From Aquila chrysaetos chrysaetos (lineage: Eukaryota; Chordata; Aves; Accipitriformes; Accipitridae), in NCBI RefSeq assembly GCF_900496995.4, contig NC_044018.1, positions 30,895,825 to 30,959,824 on the forward strand: a DNA stretch of 64,000 nucleotides, read 5' to 3'. Position 1 is the first letter of the stretch, and each line of letters opens with the position of its first letter. A program made the translations under genes and the position numbers. A model generated the notes under the pieces. That model saw nothing but the letters and a program-made list of their open reading frames with translations, was not told the origin of the DNA and made no database searches. Positions 49,871 through 61,687 of the stretch are shown piece by piece.

Positions 49871-50444
49871 CTTTCCTGTTCAGAGTCCTTCCCTGCGGTG
49901 TCACTGCCACGAGCCTCTGCCAGACCACGGTGGCCCCTTCAGACCGCCGACAATGCGCAGAGTTTCCCGTCAATCGCAATCCTCCCCCCCCCCCCGCTCT
50001 CGGCAGTTCCTCCCCAAACCACAAGCCAGCTCGGGGTTTCCTTGACAGCATCCTGGGCAGAAAGGCTTGCTGAAGCCATGAGCTCCCTTCATCCCTGCCA
50101 GGGGTCTCTTGAGGGAGATGGGTTCACTCCTGCTGGGTGGCAGCTCCGGTGCTGGGGAGGGTCGTCTCAGCTCAGTGACACCCGGGCCGCTGGCATGGCC
50201 TCCGTCCGCATCCCCGGTGGGGTCTAGGCTACACAAGATGCTGAGCCCATGCTGCCCTGCTGGGAGGCGTCAGCCTGAGACATCCCACGGCTGCCCGCTC
50301 CCTCCCCTTTAGATACCCCAGGACATCCGCACAGGGAGCTTTGGCCTCTTCCAGCTGGGGCGAGGGAGGTGCCGGGACCTCAGGCCCCCGGCTGCCTCGG
50401 TGGGGCCAGGTTGGGCATTAGGAGCGTTGGCTGGCAGTTGTACT

Positions 50445-50870
50445 TCCTGCGTGTGCGTGTGCTGTGTTTGTGCTCTACGTGCAGGTGTGCATGCGTGCCT
50501 GTTTGCATGTGCACAAATGCACGCATGCGTACTTCCGCACGTGAGCGTACGCAAATGTGTGCGTGTGTGCGCAGGGGTATCTGCGCCCCGTGTACTTGTG
50601 CACAGGTGCACACGTGCGTGCCGACCTCTGCATGCGTGCAAATGTTGCACGTGCGTACACGAAGGCAAGCGGGTACCCGCGCGTGTGCACAGCGCTGCAT
50701 GTGGGCACGGGCGCACGTGTGCACAGCTGTGAGTGTGCAGGACGGCCCGCGTGCAGGACCTATGCACGCGCACAGACCATGCGTGTGGGGTGCGCTCGGG
50801 CCCCGCGCGTGTGCAGGGCCGTGGCGGGCGCGCGTGCCCCGCGTGCGCGCGTGTGCAGGATCCAGCCCGG
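50445..50870. repeat. Long alternating purine/pyrimidine (TG/CG/CA) tract
   Basis: About 430 bases are dominated by TGTG, TGCG, CACG and GCGTG words in near-alternating purine-pyrimidine order, without a fixed repeat unit. Such sequence is prone to left-handed (Z) DNA. It ends where the CpG island begins. Several CACGTG E-box-type hexamers fall inside as a by-product. Confidence 0.75.
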
Positions 50871-51700
50871 GTTTTCGGAGTGGCTGGAGCCGGCGGCGCT
50901 CCCGGCCGGGGTCTCCGTCCCGAGCGCGCTCGGCGCCGCCGCCGTCGCCGCCGCCCAAGTTGGCGGAGCGGGACCCACAGCCCCGCGGCTCCGCCAGTTT
51001 TGCCGGGACGCGCCGCCCCCGCGGGGCTCCGGCAACTTTCTCCGGGCGCCCGGGGCGGGCCGGGGAAGTGCGGGGGGGGGGGGGGCGCCGCGCCGTCCCG
51101 CCCCGACCCGACCGCCAGGGTCCCCCTGGATGTGCCGCTTCTCGCCCGGACCGAGCCGCAGCTGCAGCCGGGGCGAGGGGGAGCGCGGAGCCGCGGGACC
51201 TGCCGCCCCGCCCGGGGCCGCTCGGAGCCGTTCGGAGGTAGGAGCCGTCGGGCGAATCGGGGCCGCTGGCAGGGGCTCGGGGCGCCCGCGGGCCTCCGCT
51301 CCCCGGAGGAGCCGGGATGGCGCCGGACCCTCCGCCGGGCCGCGCCGGGGCCGTCCCGCTCCCGCGTCCCGTCGGCGCCCGGGGGGGGGACCTCGACCGG
51401 GGCTCCTAGCGCGGGGCCCGGCGGGGCGCGGGCCGGCAGCGCGGTCGGACCGCGCGGGGCGGCCGGGACCGTCCCGGGGCTGCCGGGGCGAGTGCGCTCA
51501 GGGGGACCGGCAGCGCGAGGCGGGCAGAGCGCTCCGGCCCCGCCGCGCTCCGCGTCACGTACACTCGTGCTCACACCCACTCCCACGCCCTCACGCTCCC
51601 GCCGCGCTTCGCGCGCCGGGTGGGTGGGCTGCTCCGGCCGCGCCGCTGCTGTGCCCGCCCGCTGAAGCCCCTCGCAGCCCGAGGAGGGGAGGGGAGCGCG
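50870..51700 (+). promoter_or_regulatory. GLI1: Large CpG island, candidate GLI1 promoter
   Basis: This is the longest CpG-dense block between INHBE and GLI1. GLI1 is the next gene in vertebrate order, and its mammalian exon 1 is non-coding, so this is the best candidate for its promoter. A + strand splice donor (GAG|GTAGGA) is at 51,238-51,239. Long frames across the island on both strands are low-complexity and not conserved. The alternatives are the 49.4 kb block or the smaller GC-rich segment near 59.2 kb. Confidence 0.5.
51100..51237 (+). other. GLI1: Candidate non-coding exon 1 of GLI1
   Basis: The 3' boundary is set by the GAG|GTAGGA donor at 51,237/51,238; the 5' boundary is arbitrary. 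If correct, intron 1 would be about 11.8 kb to the exon 2 acceptor at 63,033-63,034. Only transcript evidence can confirm the link. Confidence 0.3.
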
Positions 51701-52361
51701 GGGCTGGAGCAGGGTGCTCCAGGCTCCCGCGCAGGCGGCCGTGGCTCCGGGCAGCTCCGCTGCTGCGCGGCTGGGACGTGTTGGACCGGGAGCAGCGGCC
51801 GGGTGGAAGTTACTGCCCTGGCCTGAGTGACGCAGCAGCCGCGGGATTGTCCCCGCGTGCACACGAACGGTGGGCAGTGCGATCCGCGCTGCCGGTGCAA
51901 GCTCCTGGCCCATCCTGAGCCCTTTCACCCTGGGCCAATCGTGGTGTACGTGGGGCCCTGCCAGCCGCCTCGTGGGCCTCTGCACCCAGCTGCTTTGGTG
52001 GGGCACAGAGGTGGCTGGCCCAGCCTGCACGCCCTGTAGCTGGAGCAGATGGCTGTATCCCCACCAACAGTACCCACTGTTCCCAGGGCAGGCCTCTGAA
52101 GGGAGGAGGGTTTGGCGCTGGGACAATGGGTCCCCCTGCTCCCCCTGACAGCCTGCCAGGCCACGCAGGCAAGCGTCTGGCAGGAGGGAGGCGCAGGGAG
52201 ATTCTGCACACCCCAAGGAGCCTCTCGGAAACCGCGGCGAAATGCCCAGGTACTGGCACACCTCAGCTTCCCAGCCCTCATCCCTCGGGCCCTGGGGCTG
52301 CACTTCTTCCCTCCCTATGCGGGCTGTAGCAGAGGCTGCCACAGAAGTGTCCGATGCCTGG

Positions 52362-52475
52362 GAAACCTAGACTCACAGAACAGCCCGGATTGGAAGGGAC
52401 CTTGAAAGGTCACCTGGTCCAACCATTTGTAGGAAGGGGAGCCTAGATGAGTTTATCAAGCCTCTCTGGTTTTGG
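52362..52475 (-). mobile_element. CR1 LINE fragment (3' end, inverted)
   Basis: On the + strand this reads GACTCACAGAACAG, then GGATTGGAAGGGACCTTGAAA and GGTCACCTGGTCCAACC. That is the reverse complement of a CR1 3' terminus. It is a short, diverged 3'-end copy in opposite orientation to the copy at 24 kb. Confidence 0.85.
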
Positions 52476-54534
52476 GGGGAGGGCAGAGCTGCTTTTTCAC
52501 ATCACTTGTGGAGCACCTTGAGTCCTTGCCTGCGCCAGTTCTGAGTGTCCGTCAGTCCTCCTGCACGCTTGCGCAAGGACTGCTGCTGGCTTTAGCACTC
52601 AGAGAGCCGGGACTGGGGGCAGGTGGGTTGGGTGAGGGAGCTCAGCCTTGAGTCCCCCTACAGCTGAGACCAGGCTTGACCTCTCTGGCAGATGGCTCCA
52701 AGTGCCTCCTGTGCCCCACTGGATGCTGACCAGGACCATTGGGTTCAGCTGTTAGCTCTGCATCGCTCCCTGGCTGGCATGAGGAGTCTGGGGCCGGTGG
52801 ACCAGGCTGGCCAGGGCCAGGCATGGCACAGAGGAGCAGGAGGGAACTGGCACTGCCAGTGTGAGAGGCCCCTGGGCAGGGTATTGTGAGATGTGGTCAG
52901 CCGAGCTTGCAGCTGAGCATGAGCTAACTGAGCCTGTGCGGGCACAGGCCACCCTTTTTGGGGTCTGACCAGAACTGCCTGTGAGGCATCCCCAAACTGC
53001 ACCAAGCCCTCAGTGAGCCAAGAGTGCAGGAAGGCTAAAGGCAGAGGAAGCTTCTCTTTGGAGAATGTGTCCTCTCTGTGTCATGGTGCCCTGGGCCAGG
53101 CCTTGCGCATGCATGTGAAGTCCAGATGGTCCCTAACCAGAATGGGGGGCACTCAGCACTGCAGTGACAGCCTGAGGGCTGCACCTCTCCTACAAGGATG
53201 GAGAGGCAGGCAGCTGATTCTGAGTAGGGCTGAATGTCTGTGGCATTTGCAACGCTGTGTTTGGGGTCTGGGAAACTGGTAGATACTCCAACCACAGCTA
53301 GGGTCCTGCGCCTAGCCCTGGAAGGGATGCGGGGGCCCAGCAGATGCTGCTGGGTACCCAGATACTGAGTTTGTCCCCACTCTGCTCTGTTGGCTATGTG
53401 TGGCAAACCTGAGCTGATGGATGCCGTATCCTGAGTGTTGGGCGTTGGGTTTTGGTGCAGGGGCGGGTTGGGGGGAAGGGACGAGGAAGCAGCTGGATGA
53501 AGTTTCTCCTTCAGAAATTCAGACCTAGGAAAACTTCCCAGTGTGGCTAGGTCTGCTGTGTCCAGTTGAGGCAGAAGCTGCCTTTGTGGGAGGCGGGATG
53601 ACAAAGGCACTACTGTCGCCTCCATGCTGTTGTGGGTGTTTGAAGCTGGTTGACCGATGCACGTTGTCTCTGCATAGCGTGAGCTGGGTGGTTCCACACT
53701 TTCCCTTGAGCCTTTCCCCAGCACAGTGAAGGTTACTCTTACTCAGCAAGGGTCTTCAAGGGCAAGGGGGTCTTCTGGAAATTGAGACCCCAGAGCAGAT
53801 CCACACCAAAACTCCCTGTGCCTGGTAGGACCCCCAAATTCCCCAACTACCATGGATCCCAGCACCTCTGAGGAGACTGGCATGTACTGACCTGCGCCCA
53901 CCAGTGCATACCCTCCTGCATCTGCCAGCCCAGCTGCCACTGTGTGCATGCATGAGCTCCCAGTAATGCTTGTGAGTGGACTTGTGAGGCGCTCCGGGCA
54001 TCTGCTTGTAGCCAAGTCACTGGTAGCTTGGGGGGCGGGGTCCTCATCTCCCCCATGTTCCAGGGTCTTTTCTATCAGAAAAACAAATGCAAAATCAGGA
54101 GCAGGTTGAGAGCTGAAGATCGCCAGGCCCCTGTGGCTGGTCTGATGGGAGGTGGTGGAACAAACTCAGTACTGCATTCCCCTCGCAGTGCTGGAGCTGG
54201 CTGAGCTGCGACAATCTCCCTGGAGCAGGGAAGTTTCCATCCGGGGGAGTGAGTCAGCGCAGACACCTTGTGACGCGTGCTGTCATGTCAGGGCAGCCTG
54301 AGGAAAGGCGGATGTTGAGCCTGGGCTTGGAGGGGGATTTGCGGCTCACTGTCCAGAATGTGTGAAGGCTGGGTGGGCGGATGGGCTGGAAGACATGAAG
54401 GCCCTTCTTCAGTGCAACCAGGGCGTGCTGTTAGTGATATACCGCAGCTCAGGACTGCAGCTGCGGTGCTAGAGAGGTTGGCCAGCCCATAGTCCCTGGG
54501 GAATACCATTCTCCCCACCGCTCCAACATGCTGT

Positions 54535-54915
54535 ACGAGTGTGCGCACCCTTACACATCCATGCACCTGCGCATGCATGCACCCTCATGTGCATGCATGT
54601 ATGCATGTTCACAGGTGCCCAGACATAGGCACACCTATACACGCGCATACCCGTGTGTGACATGGCTTTCACAAAAGGATATTTGTGGCGGTGTCTTTCC
54701 TTCCTTCTACAGGCCACTGGGCCTGTTCTTGTCCATCTGTCCTGACATACTAGAAAGAGGGAAACCTTGTGTGTCTGGTAGTTGGTCAGAAGGGAGAGCA
54801 ATCGTCCTACACCCAGAGCGTCCCCCAGGAGCATGTATGTGCATGCACACCTATGGACATGTATACAGAGGAGCCTGTTTGCGTGTGTATGTACGTACCT
54901 GTATGCATATTTGCA
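54535..54915. repeat. TG/CA-rich degenerate tracts
   Basis: Two patches (about 54,535-54,660 and 54,830-54,915) of GCATGCATG, CACAC and GTATGTACGT words in alternating purine-pyrimidine order, with ordinary sequence between. Confidence 0.65.
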
Positions 54916-57900
54916 CAATTATCTGCCTGGTTGGTGTCTTGCATGTGTGGTACTGGAGTCTCTCTGTCTGTGTGCTTCAGTTTCTCTTGATATCTTCTCC
55001 TGATGTTTAGCAATCCCAGTGATGTGATAAATAAAAATGGTCCATTGGGTGGGTCCTTGGTGAGACCGAGGGGATTCTTCTACAGAAACCCTCACGGGAA
55101 CACAAGAAGTGTACCCATCCCAATCCTTATGGTACATCAAACCCCTTCAGAAGCTGCAGAATAACAAGGTGAACAGCTGATAAAATAGCTGCCTCAGAGT
55201 GGGAACAAGCAGCAAAAACAGAGTCGGGTTTCAGCTCTGCTGCATCCGGGTCTGAGACTGGGGTGGGGGGGGATGTTTCCAGATGTGGTGCAACCCCACT
55301 GTCAAACTCCCACCCCTGATCTAGGGGGAAGCAAAGCCCTGGCTGGTGCCCCCCATAGTGGCAGAGAACATGGGTCTAAGTGATGGGGTTGCTGTGCGCA
55401 TGAACAGAGCAGGTCTCAAGTCAAGGAACGGGAAAGCAGGCATCTGTGCCACCCACCTCCACCACTGGCAGATCCTTCGGGAGAGACAAATGCATCCCAG
55501 CAGGCAAGGGATCACTGGGGACTTTTGGGAACAGCCTGAGGGCACCCCTACCACCAACTCTCAGCAGACAGAGGGGGTCGTCTGCCCCAAAGGAGGAGCA
55601 ATTTATGCTTCTCAGATCCCCAAGTGCTGTGCTTACCTTGCTCCATGCTCAGCACATCAAGAGACAGGCAGTTCCACAGATTAAAAGGGATTGCTCTTGT
55701 GTATCTAATCCTTTAATGACTGCTGAAGTCCCTGCCAGGTCCTGCACATCCTCCTGTTCCCATCTTCTGAAGAACCCTGCAGGATGGAGCTGTTGGGGTG
55801 GGAACAGGTTCAGCGGGAACTACCCTGACTGCTGTGGGAGGACAGATGACACTGCAGCCCACTGCCTGCCATGTCCTACCTTCTCTCCCTCAGGATGGCA
55901 GGACTTCCTGCATTGCAGCCCCTGTTCTGGGGGTGTCCCTCCATGCCCAACACACAAGCGTGCTGGGTTGGGGATGATGCCTTGATGCCATGGGCAGGAG
56001 CACTGCCTGGCAGGGGCTCCCACAGCCGTGACTCAGAGCTGGGCTTTTATGGGTCCCACATGTTCAATTTTGCTGTTTCCCTCCAGCACTGGGAAGGAAG
56101 GGGGAAGCATAAAAATTCCTTATAGCAGCTGCTGCCATGTGTGCACCCCCTCTTACCCTCACCCCAAAACCTTGCCCCCACCCAGACTCTAGCCAATGAT
56201 GAAGGTAGGGGCTAGGGAAGTGGCTTTATGTGAGCAATTTGCAGGGGTAGTGTGTGCTGGGGGCCAAAGCAAACAACATGGGAGCCCGTGACAATTGCCT
56301 GCCTGCTCTGGGACCACCTATCAAGCACCACCAGTCCTGCCCGGCTTGCCACGGCTTCCTGAGTGGCTCAGCTTGTGGTTGAGGGCCGCCGGTCCCTGCT
56401 TTACAGGGGGAAGAGTCGCAGGGAGCATGGAGCTGTGAGCTCCCACCATGCAGCCCTCCTCCATGGGCTGTCTCTGCCCTGGGATACACTGGAGACCGGG
56501 CAGCCAGGGCTGCACCCCAGGCTGGCCTGCCTTCCCCTCTTCCCAAAGCACACGTGTCTTAGCATGTGTTAACGTGTCTAGAGGCATGTCAGTGCATGGT
56601 CATGAGTGGGTGTGGATGCGTGTGGGAGCAAGGGGCTGGATTGTTTTGCCCCCTGCCGAGATGTGGTGTATGGGTGGTGGTGTACTGTGGCTTGCATAAG
56701 GCTGTGCTGCTAGAGGGGTGGGTGGGCTGGGGAGGGACCTCTGGTCCTTACTGGAAGTGGTGTGAAGGGCTGAGAAGAATTTTGGCATGGGGTGGGGAAT
56801 GAGGATGCGTTATGATTTCTGAAGGTGGCAGCTGGGGCTGGAGAAGGGAGGGAGGGAGAACTGAGTGGAGGATGTCCTGAATCTGTCCTGGCATGGATTT
56901 TTCTGCCCCTTTCCCTCCACACGTGTAAACTTCCCCCAAAGCTGGTTCTTCTCTGCCTCATCTTTACTGGGCAAGGGACCACCTTGGAACAAGCTTGGCA
57001 GCTCACACCAGCATGGGATCATGACCCTGAACTGTCCCCTTTCAGACCCCCTGAACCTGAAGCAATGTGCTTTGTGGCAGCTGCAGTCCTGGGCAGATTA
57101 GCTGCCCCATGCAGAGGAGCTTGGGCTCGCCCTAAAGGCCTGGCCTAACAGTGGGGTCAGATGCATAGCAAGGCAGCTGGGCGGGAGGTCTGCACATCAG
57201 TTCTGCTGGAGGCAGAGATGAGAAAGCATGCGGAGTCAGGGGAAGCAGTTCCCCAGCGCAGGCTGGCCTGGGCCCAACTTGGTCCCAGGGCAGGGAATAG
57301 GGGCTTCTTCCAGGGGCGAATTTCACCGTCTTTGCCTCACCATCAGTGGCCTTTTCCCACCCCCAGTGGGTGCCAGCTGTGGCGCCTGGGAAGGCTGTAC
57401 AGCATGGAGGAGACATCATAGCTGGGGAGCAGTGTGTTGACACTGCCAGACCTGCCCTGCCCTGGGAGGCAGCTAGGATGTGTCCCCTTGATCCTGGACT
57501 GTCGCTGGCATGAGGGATTGTTGGCTCCCCGGCAGCTCTCTTCCAGCCTTGCTACTTGCGCCTATATGCTGCAGCTCAGCCTGGCCCTCTGCCGCGTTCC
57601 TGTTCTGTGTCTGCAGAACTGCTCCGGCTGCGGCTCTGTCTGAACTGCCGCCCCAGTGCGGGAAGGCAGATCTTAAGCCAGATCAATATTTTTCCTAAGG
57701 CCCTGTAGGGTTAAACCAATTGGGCACGTGGCTGATGCTGGGTCACAAGACGGCTGAGGTGAGGGCGGCAGGGCTCTGTGCCTGTGGCGGGCTCAGGGGT
57801 TTGCCTACCCCAGGGCTAGAGCCCACCTCCCCTGAGGGGGTGAAAAGGATATGCAGTCGTGGCCTTCTGGAGCATCCCCCCACCCTAGCCCCTGCTGCAC

Positions 57901-58024
57901 TGCTGGACCCTGCTCTCTGCCTCTTCACTCTGCTCTGGCTCTCCCTTGCTCCCTCAGTGGGTTAGGGTTTGGGGTGGCTGGGCCTGCAAACATATAGTGG
58001 CTTCCCCTTAGCTACTCTTTTAGC

Positions 58025-58270
58025 TCCCCACGTGTACATGTAGACATGCACATATGCACATTCCACACAGATGTAGACATGCACAAGCACATGTGCGAGC
58101 ATGCAGGCAAACACATACATCTGTGAATATATACACACAAGCACCCCCCGAAAACCTACTCAGACATAAGCACAAATCCCTCTCCCAACTCATGCAAACA
58201 CATATGGCCAAACTTGTGCATTCACACACACGCTTACAGAAACACAGATGCCCCCACGCATGCACACACA
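58025..58270. repeat. CA-rich degenerate tract
   Basis: Repeated ACACATGCAC-like words over about 245 bases. It is biased to CA on the + strand, whereas the tracts near 50.4 and 59.8 kb are biased to TG. Confidence 0.65.
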
Positions 58271-59739
58271 GAGCCCTCCCCCAGGCCCCCCACGCTGGGG
58301 CTGTGCTGGGCGGGTTGATGGATTGTGCCACACACAGCTCAGCGCTGCTGGTCTATCGGCTGGGATCTCGGCTGCAAGGGCTAATCCAGCCCTGACATCA
58401 CATTCCTCCACAGTGGGACTCCGGGGCGGTTAACCCTGCCGGGGCTGGGCCCGGGGCAGGACATTATGGGGACAATGCCGAGGTGCAGACAGGGACCCCC
58501 CCCCCACCCCTATGTGCTGGGCTGGATAGCAGCCACCCTGCTGCAGCATGCGGCACCCGCTGCTGCGGGCTGGCTGGCCCTGGGGGCCTGTCAGAGCTGG
58601 TCAGGAGCAGGGAGCGTTCCTGGTGCGAGGTGGGAGCTGGGGTGGGGGTCTGCCCTGTTGCAGGGTGTGGTGGGGTGCAGCCTGCCTCCTCCTTCTGCAG
58701 CCAGGTCTCCTAAGGGCATGCGATTCCTCTTTCAGTGCCTACATCTGTGTCTCTCCCTCCTTCCCACCATCACTGCTCCACCACCCATCAGCGTAGGCAT
58801 CCCGACTGTCATCCTGCCGTACAAGCTCGCTGCATCTCCCTTCCCTCTCTGCCTTTTGTGCCTTCTCCTCTGCCTCCTTCCCTTTCCCCCCCGCCCCGTT
58901 CCCCAGTGTCCTCAGGAAACTGGAGCCAGATGACAGATTTTAGATGTGTTTGCAGGAAATAAAAGGCAAGGAGCTGGGGGGGGGGGAGGGGGATGGCCAG
59001 TCCTGACCCCCTCCTGTGCGGCGTTTCAGCGTCTGGAGCCAGCCCTGCTTCAACTGCTCCTGCCGCTGGCTGCGCTCCTTATTTTCTTGGCAGAGAGGAG
59101 GAGGAATGTGTTTCAGTTTGAGTTTCTTGGCAGGAGGAGACCGAGGGAAGATTCCCCTCAATCCCGGCTGCGCCTGGCTCTCAAATTTATGCCCATAGGC
59201 TGCGACTTGGGTGGGCCGCGGCGGTGTGCGGCAGGCGGGGGAGGCGAGCGCGGTGGTGGGGGAGCCGCGGGCCAGTTCCCATTGGCTCCCTGCAGCCCTG
59301 GCCCCTTCCAGCTTCCCCTGCTCAGGGGGCCACCGGGGTCCGGGGAGCCCCTGCGGACCCCATGGGCTAGGGAAAGCATCCTGCAGCTGAGACCTGTGGG
59401 CCCTGGGCACTTTCTGCCTTTTGTAGCCACCCCCCCCCCCGCCCCCCCCCCCGCTGGTGCTCAGCAGGGGGAACGTGAGGGATGGGAGAGAGCCGCGGCA
59501 CTGCCCTCATGCCTGCCTGGCACCCACCTGTCTCCAGGCTGCCCCAGTGGGGAGACCCAGCCCTTGGCAGGCTGGGTCTGCTTGTCGAACTCCTCTGCTC
59601 TGCCTGGACCCAGGGAGGAGAGGCTGTCTTGGCACAGTGGGAGCCTGACTCTTCTGCTGCACCTGGGTGGCTGGGGACTCAGGGTGGTGGGGACCAGAGC
59701 CCCACCAAGCTGCCCCCAGTCCTGCATGGTGGCTGCTAG

Positions 59740-59748
59740 AGGGGGCGC
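59740..59748 (+). promoter_or_regulatory. CTCF core-like motif
   Basis: AGGGGGCGC matches the CTCF core exactly, but the preceding bases (GCTAG) fit the full motif poorly. It is weaker than the sites at 49,563 and 62,927. Confidence 0.2.
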
Positions 59749-59824
59749 AGAGGGGATACCGCCCCAGGCAGGGAGATGGTGTGCAAGGCTGGGGAGTCAC
59801 GAGGTGGGGGTAATGTGCCTTCTG

Positions 59825-60140
59825 CTGCGTGCCTGTGCGTTCCCCATGTGTGGTGGTATGCTCTGCATGCGTGTGTGCTCTCTGCCCACGTGTGCTCCAT
59901 GCATGTTTATGTAAACCTGGGCACATGCATGTGTTATGTGCATGTGTGCTATGCATGCACATGCAGCTTTGCATGTGTTCCATTGGACATAACGTGTTCT
60001 CTGGTGTGCGTAAGTGCGCCCGTGCGCTGCATATTACATAGGTGCTGTGTGTATGCACGTGGAGTTTGCGGGGTGATCACTCAGCAGGTGTGTGTACATG
60101 TGCTCTGTGAATGTGTGTGTGCGTGTATATGTGTGCAGGG
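59825..60140. repeat. TG-rich degenerate tract
   Basis: About 315 bases rich in GCATGTGT, TGTGCATG and GCGTGTGT words without a constant unit length. A shorter similar stretch is at about 60,655-60,730. Confidence 0.65.
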
Positions 60141-61508
60141 ATGTTGCAGGTGGCAGGCAAGGCAGGGGCTGGTGTAGCTGTGCATAGCAAGGTGAACAGG
60201 GCCAACATTTGGCAAGGTAGAGGTGACATCACAAAGGCTATGGGTGAATTAACCCTTTTCCTGGAAGCGGTAGGTGCTCCACAGATGGTGCCCCATCTGC
60301 TTGGAACTCAGGGCAGCAGAGCAGCAAGTCCCCAGTCCAGGTTGGGGTGGGCAGCTGTAGGCTGATGGAAGCCAGCTGGGCCCAGGGCAGAGCCTGTCAT
60401 CCTATTGCCGCTGCAGCAGGTGGGTGCGCCTGTCTGGGCAGGCACAGCCCCACTCCCCTTTGGGCTGGGGTGGCCACATACGGTCACTGCACTGCATGGT
60501 AGCAACCTGCCTGCTCCCATATAGAGCAGGCAGCTGGTGGGCTAAGACTGTGGTTCTGGGGCGGCCTGGGGGAGCTCAGGTGATGATTCTCGGGAGGGAG
60601 AGACAGGGGGCTTTGGCTTTGCCGAATTCCAACACCCCCCATCATCTCCCAGCTGCACATGTGCCTCTCCAGATATGTGCAAATGTATGTTCACGCATCC
60701 ATGTGTGTGTCTGCGTACATGTGACTAGCTGTGTGCACAAGGGGCTGGGGGGAGTGTGCTGTGGTTGACTCCACAACTAGACAAACTTTTGTGAGGGACT
60801 TGCAAACCCTCTCTTTGTTAGGTGTTGTGGCTGGGGTAGGGGGCAGATGGAAGGCTTCCCCTGGAGCTAATTCCCAATCTTTGCTGCAAGGCCCTGGTCC
60901 AGCAGGCAGGTAAGAGGCCCCTCCCCTGCCCTCTGCGCCCCCCCCCCCCCCCCCATTTCTTACTCTCTCTTTCCCTTGCCTTCCCCCAGCGCCACCACCT
61001 TCCTGGGTACCTCCCTCCCCCTTTGCCTGCCCTGCTGCCCCCCCCTCCATTCTTCCTGGCTGACACTCTCACAAAGCCCCGAGACAGGCTTTCAAAGGGG
61101 CAACTCATGCGGAAGAATTGCTGCCCCCCTCCCCCCCCCCCCCCGTGCTCCAAATGCAACCCAGCACTTTCCCAGCAGGGTGAGGGGCTCCCTCTCCCCC
61201 AGACCCCTTGTTTGGGGCGATTCCCTTAGTCTCTCAAAAGGGGAGGCTGAGGGGGGGCATGAGGCCTTGTTCCCAGTGCCATCCACATGTGCCCCTCCCT
61301 TACCCTGTGGATGTTTCTCCTTCCAGAGCGTCTGTCCTTCCTGTAAGCCCCCACAGGTCTTGTGACAGGACAGTGACCATGGGTGAGGATGGAGCTGTGG
61401 GCCAGGACCTGGGTGCAGAGGCCGAAGGCACAGCCACTGTTGGAGATCTGACCATGGGCAGGGCCAGGCGGAGCAGCAGGTGGAAATGAGACCCAGGCAC
61501 AGGGCAGG

Positions 61509-61687
61509 AACCTGCAGGCACGGATGGGATAGTGGGCTGGGCTGGGCCCTGTGGGCAGGGGTGCGATCTGTGTGTGGGACAGGGCAGGGTTTTGACCTGC
61601 AGGCAGGGTGGGGACCCATGGGCAAGACAGGGCTGGGTGGGACCTGCAGATGCTGCAAGGACCCATGAAGAGGGCAGAGCAGGGTGC
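61509..61687. repeat. Degenerate minisatellite, about 45-bp unit
   Basis: Four imperfect copies begin near 61,509, 61,547, 61,595 and 61,642. Each starts with ACCTGCAGGCAGG-like sequence and carries a GGGACAGGGCTGGG-like core. Periods are roughly 38-48 bases. A fainter copy may precede them near 61,447. Confidence 0.65.

Noticed and set aside
50309-52342. Very long - strand open frame (about 677 codons)
   Set aside because: The predicted protein is Arg/Pro/Ala/Gly-rich low complexity with His/Cys/Thr-rich ends that simply translate the TG/CA tract. All frames are open here because stop codons are rare in CpG-island DNA.
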